Shown here: piece by piece, positions 42,994 through 54,266 of the stretch | How the letters are laid out: the number at the start of each line of letters is the position of its first letter | Position numbering within the stretch: position 1 is the stretch's first letter | From: Neurospora crassa OR74A | Taxonomy: Eukaryota; Ascomycota; Sordariomycetes; Sordariales; Sordariaceae | Length of the DNA stretch: 64,000 nt | Assembly: GCF_000182925.2 (NCBI RefSeq) | Contig: NC_026507.1 | Location: forward strand, 2,666,001 to 2,730,000 | Direction: 5' to 3' | Translations under genes and position numbers: made by a program | Notes under the pieces: model-generated | The model's database searches: none | Seen by the model: only the letters and a program-made list of their open reading frames with translations | What the model was told of the DNA's origin: nothing

Positions 42994-45530
42994 TATCAAA
43001 AAGACGCACGCCATTGATTTGTTATTCCTCCCCTCGGTGTTGCTCTTTCAGGGTCTAGATGCTTATGTATTGTCGGATCTCTCGGACTCTTGAGTCCCCC
43101 GACGCTGATGTCGATCGAGATCTTTCACATCGCAGCCCTATAAGTCGCGGTTTGGGTACGTACTCTACTGTAGTGTATAACAAGTACCTTTGAAACCTTT
43201 TCACAGCACAGACAGAATAGGCCCAAGTGTTCCTTCTCATCGACCATCCCCTCCCCAGGAGTTCGAACGTCTCCAGTTCGTTTCACGAGAAGTGAAACAT
43301 TTCTCCTCCCCCGCATCTGATTCAAACTCTTTTTTTTTCCCCTTCACTTCTACCTCTACTGTACACTCTTGTTGTGGCCCGGAGCTATGTTTGTCCCTAA
43401 GTCCGTGCGGTACCGCAGCTTTCACGAAACCCTTTTCAGAATGATTCACATTTACATCGGCTTTTGGGATTTTTGGCCAACGAAACCTCTACCGGACCTC
43501 ACCAACCCTGTCATTATCCTGCACGGCACTGCACTGTGATAACTCCACCCACCTGCTGCCCACTCGGCAAGGCTACCCAACATCGCTTAAAATTCCCAGC
43601 CTGCTGTTTTTTTTTTGTGTGTCCTTTTTTTTCTTGTTTTATTCCCGGTTGGCTCGTTCATAAATCCCTTTCGAGATCGTACGAAGATGGCCTCTCATGA
43701 TCCAAACAAAACCGTTATCGTCTGATTGCCAGTATCTACCCCGCATACGCATCGGTTCCTTTCGGCCAGCAAGGGACCGGAGCTGCCTCTTTGACAGTTA
43801 TGCGCATCTTCGGTGATGTATTACACTACAGATGACATGAGCCGTCGGCAACGTCAATCGCTTATCTCATCCCATGGTCCCTGTCAGCAACAAGGCGCGA
43901 ACATGCTTCCCTTTTCGTGGAGTGTGTATGTATGCCGCTTATATCGGAGTTTGGGAGCCATTACTTCCGCTGAATAACAGAAATGATGTATCAGTGACAT
44001 TGGTCAGTCTCATGATTGGTGTGGTTCCTGGATCGACAGTACCTATCAACGTGTAAAATTCAGCCACATGGGCACTGTCCCCTAGCGTCCTTGCAGTGGT
44101 TTGTAAGTGTATCGCACGAGATCCAACTAGAATCCACATGTGGGCGGACGTCTCGGAAATCCAGGAAAACGACGAAGCAGAAAACCTTTTTTTTTCCTTT
44201 TTTTTTTTTTTTTCTCTCTCTCCGTCCCGCGATGTGGGGACGCCCGAGATTATGCCATGGCTCGCGCTGAAGAGTCGTACATACATAACTCCCAAAAGAC
44301 ATTACGGCTTCGCGAGAGCCATTAGGTACTCAGTTACTGAGACCGCGTTGATCAACAAATGAATCTACGTACTGGTCATAGACTCGCGAATCAATCACAT
44401 GCTGACAGATATGTTTACTGGCTTCGGCACATCGCAAAACAACAAAACTATTTGTATTGTAGGTTCCATACCTACTATGTACACAAACACAAAACATGGG
44501 ATGGCAAAACGTTTCTGTTTCGAACGCATAAACAAAACGGGAGTATTCGGAATCCACTAACGGCCGGGCCGGAGCGGTCCTCTCTCATGCTCGGGTTGGG
44601 ATAACTCGGGTGGCACGACGGGGGATCCATACTGGAGTGCAAAGAGACGGGAACCCACCCTTGCAGAAACTCGGTGAGACCGCATCGCCGGGATCCATCG
44701 AATGCCGATGAGCCAGCCCTGTGTTCCATTTTCTGTGGCAGACAGACCGACGTCCCGGTTCCGAGAGCCGAGCCGAACCACAACACCGTGCGCCGGCTGG
44801 CACCAACCTGAACGGCCGGCATGAGATTCGAGCGGTATGAGATGTGTATTTTGGCACTGAAAGCCGTCCCACACGGGCGGTCGTCGGTTGTCATCTGAGG
44901 CTCTGCTCCTGCGATGAAAGCGAGCTACCCCAAAGCGGCATCCACTCAGCTCCGTCATGGACTGACGTCACGGGCACGCTAGGGCTGAATGATGGTGGTT
45001 TCGGTTGTCACTGTAGTGCACATATGGTTCAACTACACGCCCACTCGTTGTACACTACTTACATACAACATAGCACCCGACTCCATCCGTACCAACCTAA
45101 GAGCCGGAAATGTGCATTGCACACGAACCGCGTAAACAGTCGTTTCCTGTGCTCCAGGCGCTCCAGCTAGGGACGGGGTAACAATGTCTTGAAACCTAGT
45201 CTAGTATATACTATGTACGCTGGACCGTCCCCGGGCCGTTTCGCTTACTAGGGTTGACTGGGTGCTGGCTACTACACAAGGATCCGTACGAAAACGGGAA
45301 CCTCGTCAGGCGAACTTGGTGTCATGAACTGGCGCGCCAGTCATAAATCCACTGCACCGTGCATGCTGTCAAGGCTACGGGCGATCATTGTGTACATACA
45401 TAGTACAGTGCCCCAAAAGGATTCGAGTGCAATGCACATCACACTCGCGGCTCTGGGGAGAGAGCGAAGCGACAAGCGACAAACGGCACCAGTTCCGAAC
45501 CCTGAATGGGTTCTACTCCACCCATCACTA

Positions 45531-45551
45531 TCATCATCATCATCATCATCA
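45531..45551. repeat. CAT/ATC trinucleotide microsatellite
   Basis: About seven ATC triplets in a row, 90 bp downstream of the LACTB2-like stop codon. Confidence 0.85.
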
Positions 45552-45641
45552 CCCTCATACATACATCATGCGCAATTCAGCCCAAGAACCGGCTGGCTGG
45601 TTCTTCCCACGTTGTGACCCTGAGCGCCATGCGCCATCTTC

Positions 45642-46694
45642 TCACAGGGCCGATCGATCAGTCAGCCGCCATCGATCGCCACCATCTGCCGTCGTCACCT
45701 TCCCCTCTTTCCTCAATTTATAAAGGATCTGCGTCACCCCTCCAGCGGCCGGTATATGCAAAGTTTCCGGTACGCCCTGATAGATAACCTTGACCAACTC
45801 CATCGGCGTCCATCCATCTTCACTGTCTCTCTTTAACGTTGCAATAACTTGGTCCTCCCTCTGCTGCCGATGCCTAATATATTCTCCAATCTTGCCCGGC
45901 CCGTCCTCCACCACCGGTCCGTGGCCCGGATACCCCTTCCCCTTAAACAGCCCTCGCATTTGCTCCAGACTGTTCAGGTACACCCCCAGATCCTCGTACA
46001 CGGCCGTCCCGTGGCCCAGCACATTGTCTCCCGTGAAGAGCGCGTCCTCCTCGGCCAGGTGGAGAACCATGTGGTCGACCGTGTGGCCTGGGGTGTGCAC
46101 CGCTTTAAGCGTGGCGCCCTCCACGCTGAACTCTTGCCCGTCTTCGATGGGGAGAAGTGGAGTGCCAATTTGCTCGAGCGAGACTGGACTGCCGTGGTAG
46201 CCTGGTAGGTAGGTGGGTTGGTTCTTGTAGACTTTGATCTTGCTGTTCCAGTCGAGCAGGTGCCGGATCCCGCCGGTGTGGTCGTGGTGCCAGTGAGTGA
46301 TGATGGCGGCTGATATGTGAGCTTTCTCGTCGGTGAGGGTCCGTTGTAGGGCGGAGATCCAGGAGCGCTCGCCGGCGCCTGAGTCGACAAGGAGACGCTG
46401 GGGGCCGGTGCCGACTAGATAGGTGTTGGTTCCCTGGAGGGTGAATTTGCCGGGGTTGCCGCCGAGGATGCGGATGACAGTTGGGCTGAGGCGGGTGACT
46501 TCGGGGAGAGGAGTAATTCGCGGTTGGACTGCAGATGAAGACATGGTGATACTGCGGTTATGCTTGTGATCTGTTTTCAGATGTTGATATGGGATCTTGG
46601 AAAGGCGAGATAGCCGAGTATTAAATGATGATGAAGTTCGATACAATGATGGCCTGGTTGAGAGTCCCAGGAGCGGGATGACAGGTGAGGACAT
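45642..46694 (-). CDS. LACTB2-like metallo-beta-lactamase-fold hydrolase
   Basis: A single-exon MBL-fold protein. Human LACTB2 is a mitochondrial endoribonuclease; related fungal enzymes include polyketide thioesterases, but there is no polyketide synthase nearby. From the ATG at 46694 it has 350 residues; from the ATG at 46544 it has 300. The metal motif THWHHDHTGG is complete. Further metal ligands appear in HTPGHTVDHMVLH, FTGDNVLGHG and GKGYPGHGPVVED. The C-terminal helical part (EDGWTPMELVKVIYQG) is typical of LACTB2. The 50-residue segment before 46544 is rich in Ser and Arg (RPSLYRTSSSFNTRLSRLSK) and looks like a mitochondrial presequence. The upstream ATG has a poor context (T at -3), while the inner ATG sits in CACCATG, so both forms may be made. 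Confidence 0.88.
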   Translation of the reverse strand: MSSPVIPLLGLSTRPSLYRTSSSFNTRLSRLSKIPYQHLKTDHKHNRSITMSSSAVQPRITPLPEVTRLSPTVIRILGGNPGKFTLQGTNTYLVGTGPQRLLVDSGAGERSWISALQRTLTDEKAHISAAIITHWHHDHTGGIRHLLDWNSKIKVYKNQPTYLPGYHGSPVSLEQIGTPLLPIEDGQEFSVEGATLKAVHTPGHTVDHMVLHLAEEDALFTGDNVLGHGTAVYEDLGVYLNSLEQMRGLFKGKGYPGHGPVVEDGPGKIGEYIRHRQQREDQVIATLKRDSEDGWTPMELVKVIYQGVPETLHIPAAGGVTQILYKLRKEGKVTTADGGDRWRLTDRSAL

Positions 46695-48261
46695 CCAGGA
46701 CCAGGAGTAGTACGGGCAAAAAATGAACGACACACAGGAAGTAGTGACAATTCCGAATGAGAACCTTACTTGGTGTGAAACACGGTGGGATATTGCGTCC
46801 TGGTGAGGTGGGAGTACCGCGTATAGAGAGAGAGAGAGCTAGTTAACAGACTGCGGGGTACTGCCGAGCCGAGGCGTCGGCAATGATACCATCGCACATA
46901 ATCAATGTCCGGCTACCACCCACGCAAGCTCCGAAGATCACCTGGCGAATCGGCCATATGAGCCGGACTCGGGGTGGATGGTTTGCTGGCCGGGCTCGCC
47001 AAGTTCAAGTCCGTTGTGAGAACGTGTTGCAAGTGGTGGCCTAAAGAATCCCTTTTCTGTTGATACCACATCTCCCAGGAACGCAACCTTTTTGATGGTG
47101 TTTGCGTGCTTGTCCGAATCGCTTCAATTTCTTGACATACTTAGCTATAACTGATGAGTTTAGAGACTGTATCAACGGCTTGTTGTCTGCGTGGATTTTG
47201 TCATGACAGGGGCATTTGACACACAGCTACATCATCGGTCACAATGAATCGATACAGACGATAGAGGATACCTCTAGATGTGCTGCCAACCCTTTGGACC
47301 ATGAAGCACGGAAGAGAGCCGAATCAGCCTCCAGAAAGTTCTGATTTTCTGAAGTCTAGCTTCTCAAATGACGATGGCTCGCGCTGGAGGTTGCCTTGTC
47401 GTTGGGAGAATTGATTGTGAAGTGAAATGCAGGCCTGGCAGACACCTCGGTTGAGATGTACAGAGATCCTCAGACTCCGTCTCAGGTACCTCGCTGCACG
47501 CTCTGTATGAGTGCTACGGGCCAATCAGACACAACGAAGAGTTACATACCTAGGTACTTATATGCGTTGAAAAGGTTCCACCCTTTGGTTCTGTCCCCTT
47601 TCTCGTTATCGATAAGCCTTGCGTAGGTAGCGTTCGATAAGCCGTTCATGTCGCTGCCGTCCATGCAAGTGCAGTTGGCGTCCATTGATTGATTGCCCAT
47701 GTTGACGCCGCGGAAATCGGATGGAGATTCCAACCCCGAACAACTTCAAACCCATCTTGCTTCGGGAGAACCAACACAACCAGAGAAGATCCCTGTTGCT
47801 ACTTTACCGGCTTTGTACACGTTGCTTTGATAGACGGTAAGACGGAAATCACCAGCAAATGTTGCCAATAGAAAAAGCGCGACCGTTAATTGACGTGCAT
47901 CGCTGCTAACAAGTCCTCTTATTCCAGGTACTTGGACCGAACCGCCGGGAACTGTGCTCTTTCCCGAGCGGAACGCGATTTGCCGGCCTCGCCACGACCC
48001 TTACAAGCCATCTCAACTGGTGAAAAGCCAGGCTCAATAAAGCCAATTCTGCAGCTAGATTCACCCATTGTTTCGATTCTTACGAGCCGAAAGTCCAGGA
48101 ACATCATCCCCAGCGTCTGAAGCAACACTCGTCCTCGTTGCTAACCCGGTCACGGACCGCTCCAACCACTGCGGATTCGAACACAGCTCCTCCCCTTCAG
48201 AACTACTAGCACACACGGGCTTCACATTTGGGGCTTTCGACGAGCGAACAATCACATCACC
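46695..48261. other. Divergent spacer between the LACTB2-like gene and UBP8
   Basis: 1.57 kb. It contains a short AG run near 46826-46839 and a CCTAGGTACTT word near 47549. No gene is supported; small open frames here lack similarity. Confidence 0.5.
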
Positions 48262-50240
48262 ATGTCGGCCAACGCTGCGTCCTCCAAGGACCACAAGGTC
48301 AAGGAGCCCCAGCCCGGCCAGCCAATGTATGGATGTGGTAAGATGGCCCATTCTTGTCCCTGCTACACGGCCTTATTTTCTAACCTCTTCTAGAGCATGT
48401 CGGCCGTCTCTTTAACCAAGATCAAGCGACGATCAACATGTCCATACAACATTACAAGACCATTCTGCGAGCCATCTTCGACATCAACCCTATCCTGTCA
48501 CACACGGCCAAGGGCGTAGATGGCCAGGTTGTAACATCCATTACCCCAACCTACCTCTGTCTGCAATGCCCCTCGACTCTCACCGACGATGACCTTACAA
48601 AACACGGCAACAAAAAATCACATCGCTTCTGTACGTTCGCTGCCTCTGCCAGAAGGAGCCAAATCATGGGGCAAGGAAACTGACAGTTGTAATCAGATGT
48701 TGAGTCGAGGAGCGGAGCGGTGTATTGCCAAATGTGTGATGATATTGTGTGGGACCCTACCTTTGAGGATTTGAGGTTAAAGAAGCTCGGCACAGGGTCG
48801 TTTTTCGGTAGTATGTTTTTCTGTCCTTTTCTCCGTCTTACCCATGGGGGCTTATGCCCGGTACCTTCTCCTATGTCGATGAGCCTTGGCTGTTACTAAT
48901 CTGTATTTCTATCACAGGCCGAAAGCGTAAACATGAGGAACTCTTCGCCCCTGATCCCGTAAAAGACGCTCCCCAGTATATATCGACCAACACCACCCTC
49001 GCCACCTGCAAGGCTAACGGTCTCCGTGGTATCTATAATGCCGGAGCAACTTGCTATCAAAACGTTGTCCTCCAATCATTCCTCCACAATCCCATACTAC
49101 GCAACTTCTACCTGAGTGATGGGCATCAGTCAGGCAGTTGCGACACACCCCATTGCCTCAGTTGTGCCATGGACGATATGTTCCAGGAATTTTATGCCAG
49201 CGAAACGACGAACGGTTATACCGCCGCAAATATCTTGTCCGGATTCTGGATCAGCGAGAACAAGGCGTTTGAGAACTTGGTAGCCAACAAGGAGCAAGAT
49301 GCTCATGAGTTTTTCCAGTTCATGGCTGAGGAATTACACGAGAGAAATGGCGACGGCAAGAGACCGGAAATTGGCAGTGAGCATACCTGCAACTGCATCA
49401 TCCACCAAACATACTACGGAAAGTTACAGACGTCCACAACGTGCCAAAACTGTGGGGGCGTCACCAATCAAGCCCAGAGCTTTTTGGATCTCAGTGTTCC
49501 CTTGGAAAATTTGACGCAAAAAAGGGGCAAGAAGAACTTGACGAATGGCGACGGGGTCGCATCGACAAGAACGCAAAACAGCGTGACTCTCCAGGAATGC
49601 TTGGACGAAGAATACATCAAATCCGATAAGTGCGAGTATCGGTGTCAGAACTGCAATTCAGTACAGCAAGCAAGAAGACAGACCAGTATCAAGAAATTAC
49701 CCAACGTTCTTTCTATCCAGCTCAAGGTCAGATTACCGGAATCCTTCCTCATGCACATTCCTTACTGGCCGTTACCGCTGGCTTCGCTTGGAGACAACAG
49801 AAGCTGACAGTTGCCAACAGAGGTTCGAGTTCAAACAAGGGCGTAATGATCGTGCCCAGAAGATCGAGACACCTGTCCAGTTTCCTTTACAACTCAACAT
49901 GCTGCCTTATACGACACGCGCACGAACACAGGATCTCAAAGATAACTACGAGCTACAGCGGTCCTGCACTTACGATCTTCTATGCGTTGTTGTGCACGTT
50001 GGCGACATGGATACCGGACACTACATTTCTTATTGCCGGGTTGGCGACCAGGTGAGTCTGACTAGTGAACCATGACACACATCTAGTTCCTGAAGGGTTA
50101 GACTTGCTGACCCGCTGCCTTTGGCACATTTATTTAAGTGGTTCGCATTTAACGATCACAAAGTTGAACTGGCCCAGAAGTCTGATGTGCTAAACGCAAA
50201 GGCCTATCTTCTCTTTTACATTGTTCGGTCCCTGTCTTGA
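48262..50240 (+). CDS. UBP8: SAGA deubiquitinase Ubp8 (USP22-like)
   Basis: A ubiquitin-specific protease of the SAGA deubiquitination module that removes ubiquitin from histone H2B. Exons 48262-48337, 48394-48630, 48697-48807, 48918-49726, 49821-50051 and 50139-50240 give 521 residues. The N-terminal ZnF-UBP domain is recognisable (MYGCEHVGRLF, then TYLCLQCPSTL, then KKSHRF, then GAVYCQMCDDIVWDP). The catalytic Cys187 is in NAGATCYQNVVLQ, and His478 is in MDTGHYISYCRVGDQ followed by WFAFNDHKV. Zinc-ribbon Cys pairs within the USP domain are present (TTCQNCGGV and YRCQNCNSVQQ). The Cys box has Gln where Met is common (GATCYQN). The start is the first ATG after the leader. It is convergent with RPN9. 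Confidence 0.94.
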
Positions 50241-50712
50241 GCTCGGATAAACGGTGTACGAGTAGGGGCAAGTAAGCAGCAAATATTTTTTTCCTGTGTA
50301 TGATGTTGTTTCCAGTAAACACGTGCCAGATGGCTCATTTACGTTTTGTACACTACTTGATCTTTTTGCGGCGTTCAAGGAAGCATATTTTGCCGGCGTA
50401 TTTTGGATTTGCCTTTGTTCATGGAGCGTACATGGAGAGGATTCACATAGACATAACTCAGGCCAAAGCATGGGCCTGGATTTTTAGAGAATGGAGGACG
50501 TACGCCGTGGGCGTTGTCATGCGTTATGGGTATTCATATGTATCATGCAAAGTCGGTCTGCCTCATGCAGCGGAATAACATCATGCCTTTAGCTGGCCTT
50601 GTTCCCTGATCTAAGCATTAGGTTTACTCCTGTATCTCCAGGTTTGATGCCATCCGTTTGAACGCCCGAATTGTTCCCATCTCCTCACACCGTCCGTAGA
50701 TTCGTCCACCCT
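50241..50712. other. Convergent spacer between UBP8 and RPN9
   Basis: About 470 bp of 3' flanking sequence for both genes. Nothing else is seen. Confidence 0.6.
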
Positions 50713-51942
50713 TTAAGCCCAAACATCCTGGCCCACACCCTCGATCCAGTTACCCAGCTTGTCAACACTGGAATCCCACTCTTGCAGCCGTTGCCTCATG
50801 TTCTTGATCTGCTGCATGTCCAACACCTTGGGCTGCACCCAGTTGATGTGGGCCACCTCGTCAACCTGGTCGATCGTGCCCCGCAGTAGATCCAAGCTCA
50901 GCGCCTTCATGATCAGGTGCTCGATCTCGTCGGGGTGTACCTTGGTCTCGTTCGCAATGGTGGAGAAAGACATGGCGCGGTCATGGGGCGGGCGGCGAAA
51001 CACGGCCTCGGTCAGCGCCGCCAGATAGATCTTCTCGCGCAGCTGGCGCGTGTGCTGCGCCAGCAGCGGGTCCGAGCTGATGTGGCTGGCCAGTAGGTCG
51101 TATGCGGCAAGGTCGCCGCGGTTGAAGGCAAAGAGGAGCTGGTGCAGCCACTTGTGCCGGTCGTCGATGGTGAGGGCGTCGAGGATGGGGTGCAGCAGAA
51201 GCTCGCCAAAGTTGTAGATGCTCGAGCTGACGAGGGCCGCGATGGCCAGGTTGTAGGCGCGCTGGCGCTGCTCCTCGAGTGAAAGTGACTTGACGTCGAT
51301 GCAGGCGAGGTACAGCAGCGCGTTCTTGTAGTAGGAGCCCCAGTCGGACTTGGCTTGGAAGTATTTGGCGTTGGTGTCGTAGAAGGCGGCGTGCACGACC
51401 GACTCCACCGAGTCGAAGTTGTCGAGGATTCGCTCGGCCGTGTCCAGGTCCTTGCGCGCGCCGTCAAGGTCGGAGAGGTCGAGCTTCACGCGGGCAACGG
51501 CGATCGTGGCGAATACATAGGCGTCTTGAGAGTCTTCGTGGTCGACCTTCTTGACGACGGCTTCCAAAAAGGAGAGGCGCTCTTGGTTGTCTACGGTTTG
51601 CGCACCCAGGCGTGGTTAGTGCTAGCTGCCAGATGCATGTTTGGAAGCAGAGGAAATGAAGACCGTCTGCGCACCTCTACATTGTGTGGCGGCCTTGAGA
51701 GCAAGATCAACGAGCTTGAGCTGGTTGATCTTGTCGGCGAACTTGAGAATGAAGACCTTGTAGAACTGTAGCCTCTGCGGGGCACTGCCGGGGTGGTTGA
51801 AGAACTCAAGCAGCAGGTTGGTGAGCTGATGCCACAGCTTGCGCTCCCATAGTGTCTCGAACTCAAGGACGAGGGGTTGGAGTTCTTCGGGCGCCTGGTC
51901 GCGCTGCTCGGCGAGGAAGTCGGAGATGGTGTCGACGTTCAT
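50713..51942 (-). CDS. RPN9: 26S proteasome lid subunit Rpn9 (PSMD13)
   Basis: A PCI-domain subunit of the 19S regulatory particle lid, needed for lid assembly. Two minus-strand exons (51942-51675, 51590-50713) joined in phase 1 give 381 residues, the normal length. The N-terminal helical repeats are seen in FETLWERKLWHQLTNLLLEF and KINQLKLVDLALKAATQC. The middle reads ALLYLACIDVKSLSLEEQRQ. The PCI domain is at the C-terminus (KIYLAALTEAVFRRPPHDRA, then ANETKVHPDEIEHLIMKALS, then GTIDQVDEVAHINWVQPKVL). A GTGTGG-type repeat lies only 20 nt upstream of the start codon, within the probable 5' leader. It is divergent from the complex I gene. Confidence 0.95.
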
Positions 51943-51961
51943 GGCTGTGGTGTTGTGTCTA

Positions 51962-52003
51962 GGTGTGGGTGTGGGTGTGGGTGTGGGTGTGGGTGTGGGT
52001 GTG
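51962..52003. repeat. (GGTGTG)7 hexanucleotide repeat
   Basis: Seven perfect copies, followed by TGTGTC. On the RPN9 sense strand it reads as CACACC repeats in the likely 5' leader, ending 20 nt before the start codon. Confidence 0.92.
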
Positions 52004-52494
52004 TGTGTCTGAGTCTTCTATCGATCCTTGCTGTCCAGTCCTTGGGGAGGTAGGCAGATTCTCGAGGATCCGGTCTCTTTGGTGGAAACGTCGGTGAGTC
52101 TGCTGCGGATGGAAACCAGCGTACTTATCGTGGGATGTTGCTCGTTGTAGAAAATCCCGGCGGAACAATGCAGTGGTACGTCTACAATGGAGGACGGGAT
52201 GAAAGTGGAAGTGTTGTTTTGAGGTTGTCTTGGTTGACGTCTTGCAGTGAAGCCTTGACGCGGCATTAGGCGTGCAGCCAGCTACGGTCGGTCATTGTGG
52301 ATGCTCTCCCAGCACTGTGGAGGCCCCCACAGTCACTGCCAAGTGGAAGCTGGGTGAAGCTAAGGTACGTACTGGAGGCGGGAGCCCAAAAGGTACATGT
52401 CTATCTGGCAGAGGTACGTACTGCCGTTGAGTGTAAGTGAGGAAGCTTGGCACACGTGATTCCCGTCAGCAGTTTGGTCGCTGGGTACATTGAA

Positions 52495-52507
52495 GGGGGG
52501 GGGGGGG
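52495..52507. repeat. G13 homopolymer
   Basis: A run of thirteen G residues about 155 bp upstream of the complex I subunit start codon, likely inside its promoter or leader. Confidence 0.9.
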
Positions 52508-52662
52508 TGCTGACGGCAGGCGGGCAGCAGGCGGGCAGCGAGAGCCGGCTTCGACGTCCCGGATTCGATATTGAAGACGGCAGCTTGAAGCTCCGGATAG
52601 CCTCTGATTCCATCACCAATTGAACGGGATCCGGCCAGCCCTGCCACCCCCCAACTCACAAG

Positions 52663-54266
52663 ATGGCTCCCTTGACGGCCGCGATGCGGTCGACTCCCAG
52701 AATTATCGTTTCCAATGCCTTTGGCTTTCAGCGACGAGCTATCTCCGACGTGACCATCACCCGCACCGGCAAGCCCATCATCCGTAACCAGGGTGGCCGG
52801 TAATTGTTGCTATATCTCTGCTTGGGTAGAATGGGCGATTGCTAACACGTCGTCTACCTCCACAGCTCCTCCCTCGGTGGACATACGGCGACAGTCTTCG
52901 GTGCGACCGGCCAACTCGGCCGCTACATCGTCAACAGACTAGGTACGATCTGGCGACTTTGTGGCGTAGGCCTCTATAGAGATCACCATGGCTTATATCA
53001 AGAACATTTGCAGCGAGACAAGGATGCACTGTCGTCATTCCCTTCCGCGACGAGTACAACAAGCGCCATCTGAAAGTTACGGGTGATTTGGGCAAGGTGG
53101 TCATGATTGTGAGCTTTTCCCCACAACAAGAGTCATGTCCACACAGTCGAGGCCCACGTACGCGCAAGGATCCAGCTACTAAGCATAACCACCACTCCAG
53201 GAGTTCGACTTGCGCAACACCCAATCCATCGAGGAGAGCGTCCGACACTCCGATGTCGTCTACAACCTGATCGGTCGCGACTACCCGACCAAGTGAGTCT
53301 GGATTTACTGGGAAAGGTTGTGGTGGAGATGCACGAGTATTGACCTGGGTCCCAGGAACTTCTCGTTCGAGGACGTCCATATCGAGGGTGCTGAGCGCAT
53401 CGCCGAAGCTGTCGCCAAATACGATGTCGACCGCTTCATCCACGTCTCGTCTTACAATGCAGACCCCAACTCGGAGTGCGAGTTCTTCGCCACCAAGGTA
53501 CGATTACAAGACAGCCTCTTCCAGCGAGTCGCATCGTTATGGGTTTCTGATTGGATCTGTAGGCGCGCGGTGAGCAAGTAGTCAGGAGCATTTTCCCCGA
53601 AACCACCATTGTCCGGCCAGCTCCCATGTTTGGCTTCGAGGACAGGTTGCTTCACAAGCTTGCCAGCGTCAAGAATATCCTGACATCCAATGGGATGCAA
53701 GAGAAGTACAACCCTGTCCACGTACGTCTTCCCCCACGATATAACCCTTTGCGCGCGGACGGTAGCATCTGACAGCCGTTTTAGGTGATTGATGTTGGCC
53801 AGGCTCTTGAACAGATGCTCTGGGACGACAACACTGCTTCGGAGACTTTTGAGCTCTACGGTCCCAAGACCTACACTACCGCTGAGATCTCCGAGATGGT
53901 TGACCGCGAAATCTACAAGAGGCGGCGCCACGTGAATGTGCCCAAGAAGATCCTCAAGCCGATCGCCGGTGTGCTGAACAAGGCCCTCTGGTGGCCCATC
54001 ATGTCTGCCGATGAGATTGAGCGTGAGTTCCACGACCAGGTCATCGATCCGGAGGCCAAGACCTTCAAGGACCTCGGCATCGAGCCTGCAGATATCGCCA
54101 ACTTCACCTACCATTACTTGGTAAGTTGCCCACATCACATTCGAGTGCAAAAGTATGATGACTGATTCCCATGCAGCAAAGTTATCGCAGCAATGCCTAC
54201 TACGACCTTCCGCCAGCGACCGAAAAGGAGAGGAGGGAGGACAGGGAGTACATTCACATGCTGTGA
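52663..54266 (+). CDS. nuo-40: NADH:ubiquinone oxidoreductase 40-kDa subunit (NDUFA9/NUEM)
   Basis: An accessory subunit of mitochondrial complex I. It is an atypical short-chain dehydrogenase that binds NADPH and stabilises the matrix arm near the quinone site. Eight exons (52663-52799, 52866-52942, 53014-53108, 53201-53292, 53356-53497, 53563-53721, 53785-54120, 54177-54266) give 375 residues, which matches the length I recall for the Neurospora crassa protein. The N-terminal presequence is Arg/Ser-rich (MRSTPRIIVSNAFGFQRRAI). The dinucleotide-binding motif is TVFGATGQLGRYIVNRL. Other conserved blocks are VVYNLIGRDYPTKNFSFEDV and HVSSYNADPNS. The gene is divided by seven small introns, unlike the intron-poor neighbours. 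Confidence 0.96.

Larger units (their letters stand above)
41063..45641. other. 4.6-kb gene-poor interval holding a MITE
   Basis: This is the longest stretch without a supported gene in the window. Besides the 320-bp element at 42674-42993 it has TAGGTAC words near 42082, two T-rich blocks (near 43600-43640 and 44187-44215), and a CAT microsatellite near 45531-45551. Open frames at 43939-44295, 44475-44894 and 44844-45170 have no family signal or plausible splice structure. It lies between the YTP1-like start and the LACTB2 stop, both on the minus strand. Confidence 0.55.
51943..52662. other. Divergent spacer between RPN9 and the complex I 40-kDa gene
   Basis: 720 bp with a hexanucleotide repeat next to RPN9 and a 13-G tract near 52495-52507. 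It should contain both promoters. Confidence 0.6.

Noticed and set aside
43255-43280. GAGTTCGAAC resembling a tRNA T-arm box
   Set aside because: No cloverleaf could be built around it. The D-arm box and acceptor pairing are missing.
44475-45170. Several open frames of 95-139 codons in the gene-poor interval
   Set aside because: They overlap in different frames and strands, and their residue make-up is like random GC-rich sequence.
45642-46694. Polyketide-cluster thioesterase reading of the metallo-beta-lactamase gene
   Set aside because: No polyketide synthase, oxygenase or cluster regulator is adjacent, and the C-terminal helical part fits LACTB2.
46543-46733. Extension of the LACTB2-like protein to 46733
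   Set aside because: The codon at 46733 is GTG, not ATG. The first ATG in frame is at 46694.
48150-48190. GGATTCGAACAC resembling a tRNA T arm
   Set aside because: No matching acceptor or anticodon stem. It is 70-100 bp upstream of the UBP8 start and looks like leader sequence.
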